From: Ehretia macrophylla
Lineage: Eukaryota; Streptophyta; Magnoliopsida; Boraginales; Ehretiaceae
Length of the DNA: 64,000 nt
Direction: 5' to 3'
Assembly: GCA_037974665.1 (NCBI GenBank)
Contig: CM075765.1
Location: forward strand, 10,089,501 to 10,153,500
The notes under the pieces were generated by a model. It saw nothing but the letters and a program-made list of their open reading frames with translations. It had not been told where the DNA came from and did not search any database. The translations under genes were made by a program, and so were the position numbers. Within the stretch, counting starts at the first letter, position 1, and every line of letters starts with the position of its first letter. Below are positions 24,649 to 36,681 of the stretch, one piece after another.

Positions 24649-26775
24649 ATATTCCACTAAGTTGGTTTGTGGAAGATGACATAAGATTCACTAAAACCAA
24701 GTTAGATTATATTACACTAAAAATGCAAGACATACACACAATACAAACAAGGAAACAAAAGAGCAAAAATATCTTCTCTACCTAGCAAGTTTCGGCCATA
24801 AAATGCTTTAGTCGCTAGGCTTGTTATTTTGTTTTTTCAACTCTTATGTAAGCTCTTATTCACATCTAAATAGCTAGTACATAAGTTTAGTTTGTGGAAA
24901 TAGTGCTATTGGATGCTTGTGTGGACGGCCTAGTGCTTTTGCAAGGTGTGAAAGGCTTGTCAACTTTCTTGTGGTGCTTCTCCATTTCTTTGGCTAAATT
25001 TTCAAGAGGAATACCTTGATAACTCTTGTTCATTCATATATATAGTTATATATGTAGTAGACATATTGATTCCATGGACTAGACATAAGGTATTATAGTG
25101 AATACAAATGATATAATGCTGAAAATTTTTGAAATCATGGTTTTTGCTTCGACCTTTCTCATTATATGTTGTGATTCACATATGTTATGCTATAGAGATA
25201 GTACAACATTTCATCTTCTAATATGCATCTCCTAATTTCGTGGTTAAGGGTCTCTTTTAGATCAATTAATGTAACCTCGCTGATTCTCGTGCTATTTTGG
25301 ACAGACTGTACAGTGTATGCTCTAAGAGGTATAACTTAGTACGTTGAACTCCAAATTGAGTTCTGTTTTATTCTAAAACTATCTACACTCGAAGAACTAT
25401 CTCCTTGTAAAATTTTAGAATTTTTAGAGAACTGTAGATAGGTTAAATAAGTCAAAACAGTTGGTGCATGTGCAACAGATATATGATAGGTCATAATTGA
25501 AAGCTATGACAAACTAGGAACTCAAATCGGGCCATGAAATGATAAAGGATTTGTGTTGGGCCTTATTCAACAAATATGTGTTTAAAATGGTTTAATTGAG
25601 TTCTTTTATGTATTGTTTAACATGAGATATTAAAATGTCAAAATATGAAACTTGTTGCATTGCTTGTTTACTAGCTAACTTGTATTGCTTAGTTGATGAT
25701 GTATGTGATGCACTTACTTTGCTTTATGAGTTTATGTAGATGAATGGATGGTGAATTTAATCATGGACTTGGTTAGTGGATGGATGATTGGTTGTAATTT
25801 CATTAGATGGCTTTGTAACTAATTTAATCATTCGTTTGGGTTGTAATAGAGACATAAGTCTCAATTTATTTTCTTGCACTTGAGAGAACCTTGTAGTGAG
25901 GCATAATGTATGTAAATCTTCAAGGAGTTAGCAAGAAGATCATTCAAGGCGTTCAAGGAGTTGGGAGGCCATTGGATGTTTGGTGAAATCAAGAAGTCAA
26001 GACCTTGGAAGACATATGGATGTGCTTGTTAGGTTTATAGTTTTTCTTGATTTGTTTTAGTCGAAGTCCATGATCCACCATCATATGTGTTGCATATTTG
26101 CTATCTTATTTGCTATATGTGATGTTAGCTTATTTAATAGTCTTATATGAATATGTGAGATCTAAATATGATTCAAACCTCTCTACGTGCAAACTCACAT
26201 TAGATTTAAACAGTCAAATGAGTTTATCGTAGCCCTCTGCCGTCCTAGGACCTATTAACTTAAAATGGGTATGTCTTGTCTAACCCAAAGGTGGAAAGAT
26301 GTAGCTTACGATAAGTTTTAATGAGTTTCTAGTATACATAGTGATGTAGTTGTGTACCAATATCATCTGGCCAAGAACACACTAAAGTTGAGGTCACAGG
26401 ATTCAAATTGTCATATAACGTTTAGATGGCGGGCTTAATCCAACTAGATCACTTAGTCAATAAGGCATTAAAGCTGAGATTAAAGTGATTTATGGGCTAA
26501 AATTGACCATATCCTATTTAGTGAAATAGATAACAAATGGTTGTTGACTCTTGAGTGCATATTTCAATAACACACTAAAATTGAGAGATATCCGTGTTAA
26601 TAGAACTTGGTCACCTACTAAGGAGTCTTGTATAGATTCACGTTTCTCATTTAGGGAGTGTGAGATTTGATAAAATTAGTAGGAGATACTATTTAATTAA
26701 AGTCCATATTAAATAGTTTTTACATTGACTTGCAATCTTACTTTCTACATTATTTATTTTCCTGCAGTTTGTATC
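24649..26775 (+). mobile_element. Rest of copia K 5' LTR and leader
   Basis: Holds the downstream part of the 5' LTR (with the TTTCGGCC segment near 24790) and the untranslated leader before gag. I could not place the LTR end or a clear PBS, since the partner LTR lacks this part. No open frame of note. The leader is unusually long for a copia element. Confidence 0.55.
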
Positions 26776-27480
26776 TATGAATTCTATTTCAAACCCGTTG
26801 GCTCGTATTCTTGATAAAACTGTTTAATTGGACCTAATTTCAATGACTAGTTTCGCAATCTCCAAATCGTTTTGAGAATGGAAAAAATATTTTATGTTCT
26901 GGAAAATCCCTCTCTGGCTACACTACCCGCCACTGCTACCTAGGAAGAATGTGAAACTTATGATGAGTGGGTTGGACATGATTTACAGGCTAAGAGCTAT
27001 ATTCTCGCTTCTATGAATAATGATCTGCAGCGTCAGCATGATAAGATGCCAGACACTTCTAGCATGATTCTAAATTTGGGAGAATTATATGGCGAACAGA
27101 GTCGCGTTGTTAGATATGAGATATCTAAATAGTTATTCAGGGCTCGGATGGATGAGGGTTCCGATGTGAGCAAACATACCCTCAAGATGATTGATCTGAT
27201 CACTCAGCTTGAGGGGGGTTTGAATTCACAATGGACTATCAGCTCCAAACTGATTTTATTCTGCAATATTTGCCATTGTCGTTCAACCAATTCATCATAT
27301 ATTTCCAAATGAACAAGTTGGAGGCTTCTTTACCCGAGTTATTGAACATGTTGACCACTGCTCAGGGTCAAATGAAGGGTAAATGAAAAGAGACCATTCT
27401 TGATGTTGCTTCTTCTTTTGGCTCTAAGCCTAAAAACAAGAAAAAGAACAACAACAAAAGAAGGGCTATACTCTAAAGGG
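26776..27480 (+). pseudogene. Copia K gag
   Basis: The first Met is at 26776 (MNSISNPLARILDKT), then an early frame break and stops. Recognisable copia gag segments are EECETYDEWVGHD, SYILASMNNDLQRQHD and LGELYGEQSR (26945-27120), then LEASLPELLNMLTTAQGQMK (27318-27377). Stops near 26942 and at 27130 replace codons expected to be Gln or another sense codon. A frameshift in the Lys/Asn-rich run near 27450 leads into the zinc-knuckle frame. Confidence 0.8.
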
Positions 27481-28085
27481 TTTGGGAGGTGTGGTCAAAC
27501 CAAAGGGGAAGATGGTAGCACCAAAGGGTACTTACTACCACTGTAATAAGGACGGTCGCTGGAAAAGGAATTACCCTTTGTACCTTCAAGAGCTGAGGGA
27601 ATGGCGAGCTAAAATAGCAGCTGAGAAAGGTAATAATTCTTTTGCTTTTGTGATTGAGACTAATCTATCTATTAGTCCACGTTATACTTCCTGGATATTG
27701 GATTCTCGTGCTACATCTCACATTTGTGTTTGTAAACAGATTCTAAATGATCCAAGTGTACTTGGGAAGCGACATGTTGTTTTGAAGGTTGGCAATGGAA
27801 CAAGTGTTACAGCCTTGGCTAATGGAAATGTTGATGTAAATATGTCCACAGGACGTGTCTTGATGTTAAAGAATGTTTTGTTTGTACCACAAGCTATTAA
27901 GAATATAGTGTTTGTTCCTAGGCTTGCTTAGGAAGGTTATGAATTTTTCTTTGTTAATGACTTGTGTAATATTCACTATCGTAATGAATATATCGGCAAT
28001 GCTATTTTGGTAAACGGTCTTTATCATCTTGACATGAACGAATATATGCATATTGATTCTACTTCATCTTCTACTTCAAAGTAAA
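27481..28085 (+). pseudogene. Copia K zinc knuckle and protease
   Basis: Open at 27482-27931. The zinc knuckle near 27530-27575 has lost two Cys and the His (Y-YH-C-NKDG-R-WKRN-Y). The protease motif near 27690 reads WILDSRATSHIC, where DSGA is expected, so the active site is damaged. VLMLKNVLFVP is the usual copia protease segment. A Gln-to-stop change at 27929 follows RLA; the frame then continues with EGYEFFFVNDLCNI up to the integrase. Confidence 0.85.
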
Positions 28086-28990
28086 AACGACCTAAAGATA
28101 ATCAAATCAATCCTAAACAATTATAGCACTTAAGACTTGGTCATATCAATGATAAAAGAATTGCAAGTATGGCTCAAAGTGAGCTTATTGGTTCATTGGG
28201 ATTTGAGCCCGACCCTACTTGCGAATCTTGTATCCTTGTTAAAATGACTAAGTCACCTTTTGTTGGACAAAGTATAAGAGCTACTGAATTATTAGCATTG
28301 ATACATAGTGATGTTTGTGGACCATTTAGGGAAATGGCTCGCGGTGGTTATTACTACTTCATAACTTTTACCGATGATTACCCACGGTATGGTTATTTGT
28401 ACTTGATAAGGTACAAGTCTGAAGCTTTTGAAAAGTTTAAAGAGTTTAAGGCTGAAGTAGAGAACCAATTGGGAAAGAGTATTAAAACACTACGGTCTGA
28501 TCGTGGAGGTGAATACTTAAGTACTGAATTTCTTGAATATCTCAAAGAGGTTGGTATAATGTCACAAACGACTCCACCTACAACACCACAACTGAATGGA
28601 ATGTCTGAATGTAGGAATCGTACATTGATGGATATGGTACGATCTATGATCAGTTACACGGATCTTCCCATTTCATTGTGGGGGTATACTCTTCTTACAT
28701 CAACCTATCTGTTGAACCGAGTTCCATCTAAAGTTGTTCTTACTACACCGTATGAGATGTGGGTCGGTAAGAAACCGAGTCTTGATCATATTAAGATTTA
28801 GGGCTGTCCGACTTTTGTTAAAAAACTTAAGACGGACAAGTTGGAAGCTAAATCTGATAAGGGTAGATTCGTGGGATATCTTAAGGAAACTAAAGGATAT
28901 TATTTCTACTTTCCTAGTGATCAAATGATTTTGGTCAGCGGTGATGCCATCTTTCTGGAAAAGGAGTTTGTCCAAGAAGGTGGCAGTGGG
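28086..28990 (+). pseudogene. Copia K integrase
   Basis: The HHCC zinc region covers 28120-28250 (HLRLGHIND and CESCILVKMTKSPF), with the Trp before HLRLGH turned to a stop. The catalytic core follows: IHSDVCGPF (Asp), LRSDRGGEYLS (Asp) and QLNGMSECRNRT (Glu), all kept. The open frame 28169-28801 ends in a stop at 28799 where the family has the Trp of KIWGCP. The C-terminal part (GRFVGYLKETKGYYFYFP) reads on to 28984. Position before RT confirms Ty1/copia order. Confidence 0.9.
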
Positions 28991-29943
28991 AGGAAATAGA
29001 AATAGAGGAAGAGTCCTCTAGGTCACAGAATGGCCTGAATCATGAATCTGAACCTGTTCAGCAAGTTCCAGAACCAGTCATTGAACAAATTCCTCGAAGA
29101 TCTAGTAGAATATCTCATTCTCCAGAAAGATATGGGTATCTTCTTGAGGAAGCACAAAAATTGTTTGTGGTTGGGGATAGTGATCATATGGATGATCCTG
29201 CTACCTATGAGGAAGCGATATGTGACATTGATTCCAAGAAGTGGAAACAAGCAATGCAAGTAAAAATGGACTCCATATACTCCAATGATGTTTGGACCTT
29301 AGTGGACCTACCTGAAAGTATTGTACCTATAGGTTGCAAATGGGTCTTCAAGAAAAAACTTGGAGTTGATGGAAAAGTAAAGACTTATAAAGCAAGGCTA
29401 GTGGCTAAAGGTTATCGTCAGAGACAAGGTGTTGACTATGACGAAACCTTTTCACCTGTAGCCATGCTTAAGTCCATTCGCATTATGCTTGCTATTGAAA
29501 CATACTATGATTCTGATATTTGGCAAATAGATGTCAAAACTGCGTTCCTGAATGGATATCTTGATGAAGATATCTATATGGAGCAGCCTTTGTGTTTTGA
29601 ATCCAGGGATCATAAAGTATGCAAGCTTAAAAGATCAATTTATGATCTTAAACAAGCTTCTCGGTCTTCGAATATCCGTTTCAATAATGAGATCAAAGAG
29701 TTTGGTTTCATAAGGAATGAAGATGAACCCTGTGTTTACAAGAAAGTTAGTGGGAGTACGACTACTTTCCTGATCTTGTACATAAATGATATTTTAATCA
29801 TGGGTAATGACACAGGTCATATGATGTCCACGACACTTTGGCTAAGCAGTAAGTTCTCCATGAAGGATTTGGGAGAAGCCTTTTGTATCTTGGGGATTCG
29901 TGTCTATAGAGATAGAACGAAAAGATTAATTGGCTTATCTTAA
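28991..29943 (+). pseudogene. Copia K reverse transcriptase
   Basis: A 260-residue open frame (29161-29943). It shows VPIGCKWVFKKKLGVDGKV, VKTYKARLVAKGYRQRQGVD, ETFSPVAMLKSIR, QIDVKTAFLNGYLDEDIYM and CKLKRSIYDLKQASRS. The catalytic box reads YINDI instead of YVDDI, with the first Asp replaced by Asn, so the enzyme should be inactive. The frame ends at a TAA in place of the expected Gln after IGLS. The frame differs from that of integrase. Confidence 0.92.
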
Positions 29944-30743
29944 AGCATGTACATAGAGCGGATCTTGAAAAAATTCAAGATGGAGAGTTTTAAGAAAAGT
30001 CTCCAGCCTATGAGGCACGATGTGCATCATTCCAAGGATATGTCTCCAAAAATCGATGATAAAAGGCAACGCATGGATAGAGTGCCTTATGCTTCCGCCA
30101 TAGGCAGTCTCATTTATGTTATGCTATGTACAAGGCCTGATCTTGCTTATGCTGCAAGTGTAACGAGCAGATATCAGTCTGATCCAGGTAAAGGAAACTG
30201 GATTGCTGTAAAACATATCCTGAAGTACTTACGAAGAACTAAGGATCTTGTTTTAATATATGGAGATGGTGAACTCCATGTGGACGGATACACTGATTCA
30301 GATTTTCAAACTAATAAAGATGATAGAAAGTCTACATCAGGGTTTGTTTTTGTATGTAATGGAAGGGCAGTCAGTTGGAAGAGTTCCAAACAGCCGGTGA
30401 CTGTGGATTCCACTACTGAAGTTGAATACATCGCCGTATGTGATGCAGCAAAGGAAGCAATTTGGATGAGGAAGTTCTTGATAGAGCTTGAAGTAGTTCC
30501 ATCCATTAAGTTGTCGATATCGTTGTATTGCGATATTAATGGGGCTATTGTACAAGCCAAGGAACCGAGATCTCATCAGAAATCTAAACATATTGAAAGG
30601 AGGTTTCATATTATTCGAGAGATTGTAGCTCGAAAAGATATAAGTTTGCAAAAAGTCCCTACATTGGATAATGTAGCTGACCTACTCACCAAGCCTATGA
30701 GTCAATCACAGCTGGATCATCATCTTGAGAAAATGGGTATGTG
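29944..30743 (+). pseudogene. Copia K RNase H
   Basis: A 265-residue open frame in phase with RT. After MYIERILKKF and YASAIGSLIYVMLCTRPDL it carries the RNase H acidic residues in YTDSDFQTNKDDRKSTSGF, TVDSTTEVEYIA and YCDINGAIVQAK, and then HIERRFHIIRE. It ends with LDHHLEKMGM at a natural stop about 45 bases before the polypurine tract. Confidence 0.92.
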
Positions 30744-30789
30744 ATACCATTGTATAATGCGCTAGTTCTATGTAACGTAACATTAGTGC

Positions 30790-30799
30790 AAGTGGGAGA
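30790..30799 (+). other. Polypurine tract of copia K
   Basis: AAGTGGGAGA directly upstream of the TGTTAG start of the 3' LTR, the standard copia arrangement. Confidence 0.85.
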
Positions 30800-30800
30800 T

Positions 30801-32365
30801 TGTTAGTAATATGTCCTAATGCTATATGTTAGATGACCTAAATAGGGCATTTTGATGTAAATATGTGTATTATATAATGGCAGTTTTTTGTTGACACTCA
30901 TATTCTCCGTTTTATATTATATGAATGTGTCCTTATGTTTTTTCATAGAAGAAATACATTCTAAATGTTGTTTAGAATATCTTGGCGTATTTCTTTAATA
31001 TGATTAGCATTAAATATTATTCATTGCCCTTAGATTATTCAACCAGGACTAGAATAATCAATTACGGGCTATGGTATGTAGTTACCTTTGATTAATATAT
31101 GATATTAATGATAAAGGATGGCAAGCCTCGAGCCATAACAACATGTGATGCGACTAACTTACATATGAATGATTATTAGTTGAATAGATCATTGAATGTG
31201 ACATGGATAATAAACTACATGACTTTGGATTAATAGTTTTTATTATTCGTTGCGATTGTGCAAGTAATCCTCTAACTTGAGAAATTACGGTTGTCTGATA
31301 GATCGGGGTTTAAACCCTAGCATTGGGACAATACTCGTCTTTATTGATAAAGAAGGGTTACGGCCTCCTGTAGTTTATTCCTTCAATATAGAGATTGACA
31401 AGTAATTGGCAAGATAGGATCTGTTAAATTCCGACAAGAAGCGATGTCATATGCGATCTAATTTTGGTAGTTGAATGAAGAAGTCCTTGGCCAAGGCGTA
31501 ATGATGGAAATGAGTATTTCCATGAATGTCATATCTCATTCCACCGTTTGGATCTAGGCATAGAATCGAACAAAAGAACTTAATCATTTTATGGTCTTTA
31601 TTCGATCAGGACATATTAACAGAAGGATCAGACTGTACGTTAATTCATGACTGTAAATAGATTCACAAGGGTATGGCTTCATTACCGTATATATTATCTT
31701 GATACGTTATTAGACATCACTCCAAAACGTAAGGGTATTCTGAGAATGCCGGAGACATTCTTGGAATAAATTAAAAGGGTTTAATAGTTCATCATAGCTA
31801 TACGGTAGCGAATCTAGAAAGTCATACATGTTCGAGCATCATGAATAGAGTTTCTGTAATGAGCTTACGATTAGTTTAGAGACGTTAAAGAGTTAACGTG
31901 ATTGTGTTTGGTCATTAAACATTAATGGGCCAAAAGTGTAATTATCGAAAGTTTTGGGGTCAAAGTATAAATATAGAAAATTAGTTTCCAATAGATTAAT
32001 ATAATATTGACTAGGATTGATTTAATTACATATATATATATATATATAAAGAGTTAGTGGAAAGTTATGTATTTTTCCACTAAGTTAGTTAGTGGATGAT
32101 GACATCATATTCCACTAAGTCTAAATCAACAGCTAAGCTTTCATTAGATTCAAATCAAAAGCCAAGATTTGATATTGCTTTGATAGTTGAAGATGACATC
32201 ATATTCTACTATATTGAGTTAGTGGAAAAAGATGAGATCTTCTACTAAGTCTTGTTAGTGGAAGATGACATCATAGTCCACTAAATTTGAATGAAAAGCT
32301 TGGATTTCATCTTACATAAATCTAAAGCTAGAATTGTATGCATGGCTATATAGTGAATTTATGTC
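30801..32365 (+). repeat. Copia K 3' LTR, truncated
   Basis: Starts TGTTAGTAATATGTCC and follows the 5' LTR to 32365, where it is cut. Relative to the 5' LTR it has a shorter (AT)n run and an extra AGTGGAAAAAGATGAGATC segment near 32220. The break falls in GTC (32363-32365), which is shared with the adjoining gypsy C LTR. Confidence 0.88.
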
Positions 32366-33435
32366 TGTAAGATGAACAACAGAACTCTAAACCAGTTCTT
32401 TATAAACACCACACAACCAACCACAACTTCAACAACAAACAACACACTTCATAAACTATCCAACACTGTTCCAACAACAAGACATGCCTCCATCTCAACA
32501 ACATACTTCAAGCTATACTATACATATGCAAAATAGATAATAAACTAGTCTAGCAACCTATTCATATTAAGAAGAAAGACTACTAAACTAGCATTATAAA
32601 ATCCACTATCTTAAAGTTAAGTTTACAATACAAACTTCAAAGCTTATATACATTTACATAAACATAAACTTAAAGACAACATATAAGACATCCAAGCAAT
32701 CACTCAAGCCTCGGGCTTGTCCACATTATTTGACGGCACATAATCCACGTACCCTAAATCTGGAACACCTGAATGGATAGCAAAGAGGGTGAGCTTATAT
32801 ATAATAAAACTCAGCGAGGGTTCAATAGGAGATTTGAAACACTTTTTTTTAACCACTTAGGAAAACACCCTAGGAGCAATGAGTACATAATAAGCATCAA
32901 CAACAATACAGTTATAACAACATAGGTAACCAAGCAATAAGGATACGATACACTTGTTTTGTTGAAGCCATTCTCCCCATGTACCAATCATGAAACCTAC
33001 CCATGCACCAAATGCATTCCAAAAATAAACCAATCTAGACCCACACTCCATGATCATTCTCCGACCACACGAGATAGGGGATAACACATAATAGTTGTGT
33101 CAATTGTAACCCGGCAAGCCCGATACCGCCTGAGATGTGACACACACTATCATGACTCACAACAGTTAACACTTAACACTTTATATTCTGAGAGACCAAC
33201 AAAGTAGGTTGTCTCCCGACACTTCAACATTCAACAATCAATTAAACAACACTTGAACAATCAACAACTATACTATTCTAAAATACTTAGGTTAGATAAC
33301 AAAGTAGGTCATCCGAACTTAACACACACTTCAACACACATTCAAACCCGAGCCTACTTAACACCAACTCACATTTCAACCACCCAAACAATACCAAACC
33401 ATTAAAGACAACACTTTGCAAATTCAAAGAAAGAC
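32363..33435 (-). repeat. Gypsy C 5' LTR, truncated at both sides
   Basis: Homologous to 19432-20530 of the left C LTR. The first bases and PBS are missing at the copia K junction. The right side is cut by element D after AATTCAAAGAAAGAC, at the point corresponding to 20530. It carries two AAAGTAG-loop hairpins (33192-33215 and about 33293-33311). Confidence 0.85.
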
Positions 33436-34474
33436 TATCACGCTCCGACCCAACCCTACACTAAAAGGTTAAGTCTGGACACGACAAACGGATATAGTCT
33501 CATCTGTACCATAGACATTCTGGTTACCTGTAAACATCAAATAAAGCCACAAATACAAAACTAAACTTCAACAGCTTCAATTCCAACTAATTCCTAGCTT
33601 CAAGGCCATTTGAGCCTTAAGCAACACAATACATTATAACCATATACAAGCATGCAATTCACAATCCTAAAATCTTATCTTTTAACCGCTTATCATACTA
33701 CTCAATGTTATCCATTAAACATACATGAGAATTAAAGCCAACCATTCAACAATTGCATTCACACCCAAGCATGCAACAATAGAAGAAGTAGAAATATAAG
33801 TTATTACAGCCCTTGATCATACAAGTCATACATTAGCCTAGCTTTTACAATCCTTCAACACACCAAATAAAAACAAGCCCATAGGCACAAAATAGAACCT
33901 AATATACAACAAGCATAGTCTTCACATATCCATAATCATACTCCAACCTCAACAAGTACAAAAAATCAAGGCAATTCCTCAGTCTGCACCTCATCTTCTG
34001 CTCCCTCAACAACTACAAGCAGCGGATCTACCTCAATACCTCCTGAAATATGTTAGCCAGGTATGAACAACCACAATTGCCCAGTGAGGGATATAGTCTA
34101 CCAGGGCATTCAATGCAACAGTTAATACAAATAAAACAATTAAACAACAAAAGAACAATGTAAATAACAAGTTACCACACATTAAAAACTGATACAATTC
34201 ACTTTAACCCCAATACTCCAGAATTCACTTGATCTTAAATCACGAACCACGAACCTCGATCCACAAACCTCGATCAATGTGCCAGCATAAATATCAAACA
34301 CTCTAGTTGGTGTACTCCGGATGTACCCTGATAATCCTATGAACTAATACCCCCTGAAAATCTCCAGACCAGACAAGTGAGGGACTAGAGCACGGAGATC
34401 GAAAATCCACTGGCAAGCCCACTGCCGCCCAGCCAATATCCAATACATCCGCCCCTACCACTATGGTTGCGCAA
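33436..34474 (-). repeat. Gypsy D 3' LTR, outer part
   Basis: Begins TATCACGCTCCGACCC and matches the right LTR of D (45866-46895). Interrupted by element F inside the conserved palindrome TGGTTGCGCAACCA. The last five bases CGCAA (34470-34474) are the target duplication, with TGCAA at 39423-39427. Confidence 0.87.
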
Positions 34475-36681
34475 TGTAGTAACCCCAACCCGGCCCTTCT
34501 CAAGAGTAGGTCAAAGTCCTCTTTCATTCTCGTTGCGGTTTCATGGATATAATTTTCTATAACTTAAAAAGGAACGATAAATAAAAAATTATTCAATAAC
34601 AAGCTTTTATATAATAACTTAAGTACAAAAGGGTGTTACAACATCTAAGATCCGATAGCTACCCGGCTATCATTCAAACTAAGGTTTTAGCACAGCTACC
34701 CATCTACCCGAGAGTGATACAAACAAACTCCAACCTCCACAACTTGGATCTAAACATGATAGGCAGGGAACATTGAGCATGTAAACATTCAAATTCAGTA
34801 TATAAAGTCAATTTCTATTTCAAGCTAAGCTATACCTGCACTGGGGGGTGAAAAGAAGGGGAACTCTTGAAGAAGTTCAGTGAGGATGGAATAGAAGAGC
34901 TTGAAAACATTTCTGGTCGGTCTTCATGTACAGTAGTAACTCAATTATTCACATAAGATGCATATAACAAGTAGAAATTACTATCCCATTCGAGTCACAT
35001 ATCAAATAACGGTAATAATCTTTAGATAGATAATCAATTTATATTGCATTAATAATTACATTTAGTAGCATATACCCACATCACATATCAGCCTACTCTC
35101 CGATGGTGGAATGCCAAGCGAGAGTAGGACACTACTCTCCGAGGATGGTACCAAGCGAGAGTAGGAACAAGTCGATCATTTCATGAGGTGGCCAACCTTA
35201 ATCACAATTTCAATTTTTTATATCTCTTAATAGGGTACTCCGGATTGTACCCGAAATCTACGACCCAACTCTCCGAGGGTGGAAGGCCAAGCGAGATAGG
35301 GAATAGGTCCACGATAAACACGGGAGCACCGACAAGCCCTATACCGCCCAGCGTTTGTGCAAACTATCGGGTTTGAGGTTACAACCCCCCAAGTAGTACA
35401 CAAGCATGCACAGGTAATCATATAACATACAATAGATAATAATTTATGCAACTTGTCGAACATGTAGATGGGGAACAACAGAAGAGGTTGTCCCCGGTCA
35501 AGTACATTTAACAATACTTGGAGTTCAAACAACTCAGGTAATTCAAGTAGAGTAACAGCTCAATAAAGCAATTTCCAAGTATAAATTAAGCATTATGACG
35601 GCATGCAAATAATATATATAACATTTCTGGAAATATTTAGGCAGCACTTTTGCTTACCTGATGCTAAAACTACTAGATAAATCGGGCAGCACATATTAGC
35701 AATTAACTGGACAAATTTAAGCATAACAGGGATATACTAATAACATGTAGTTACCATAAATAAGTAAAGCAATAAAACTATTGCCTCAAAATGCCAAAAA
35801 TTGGAGAAGACTCGTACTGGTTTTGAAACTTTCGGAACATTAACTAACTAAATCGATATAATTTAGTGGAATCGGGCCAGAGAAAAATTGTCTGCCCCCT
35901 TTATTTCAGGGGGTCAAGTGACTCCTTTATATAGGCCCTAAAAGTCGACATAGGGGGGGAGGGAACACGTGTCCCTCCCTTGTTGGCCGACCAATTATGG
36001 TTGGCCATGTGGGGGACACATATCCCTCCACGTGTCACGCATGCGTGACATGTCCACACATGCATGACATGTGTACCTCCACGTGTCACGCATGCGTGGC
36101 ACGTTTACGCATGTATGACACATGTCCCGAGACATGTGTCACTCCCCGAAAGTGGCACTGACATTAAGTTTTTTGCCCGTTTTGCATGCAGGTGCCCCGA
36201 TTTTTGTATTTTCGGGCCAGGATACAATTTTGCCAAACTTCACTATTAAGTAGTACAAGTTAAAGGAAACCCAATGTTGTATGCCCCTTTTTCGCAGCGG
36301 GATCCCGATTTTCCTATAATTGGCCCCGAAGTGAAACCCCTTTTTCTTGACCAAAAATGCCTAAAATCGGGAAAATAACCAAAATGACCCGAAAAGTTAA
36401 AGAAAATCACCCATACTCTTGTACATAGCTGAAAAGTTTTACTTGATCACGATATGGGGTTTTACATCCCTGTAACGACCCTAAGCTTAATGTTAATTCA
36501 TGTTATAAGAACACCTAATAATAGGTTACTATTAATCGTAAAATCAATCGATTTTTAAATAGTAAGACAATTAATTATAGATTAAATGCAGGCAAATAAT
36601 CACAAGAAACATTTCTAAAAATAATGAAAGAAATAAATATAAATAAATACTTGTAAATGCATGGTCGGGTTCGGGTATTAC
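34475..36681 (-). repeat. Element F 3' LTR
   Basis: Starts TGTAGTAACCCCAACCC and ends TCGGGTATTAC. Three copies of a CTCTCCGANGGTGG...GCCAAGCGAGA motif occur at about 35096, 35131 and 35268. Hairpins are GAACT/AGTTC (34861-34878) and GGGGAACAAC/GTTGTCCCC (35470-35495). A palindrome-rich stretch with CACGTG and GCATGC lies at about 36025-36150. Confidence 0.88.
35470..35495 (-). other. Conserved LTR hairpin 1 (element F)
   Basis: Arms GGGGAACAAC and GTTGTCCCC with one bulged A; the loop is AGAAGAG, the only changed loop among the minus-oriented LTRs. Repeated at 38272-38297. Confidence 0.6.

Noticed and set aside
34600..34900. Host gene inside the LTRs of F or D
   Set aside because: Both LTR copies carry the same sequence and no frame is conserved between them.
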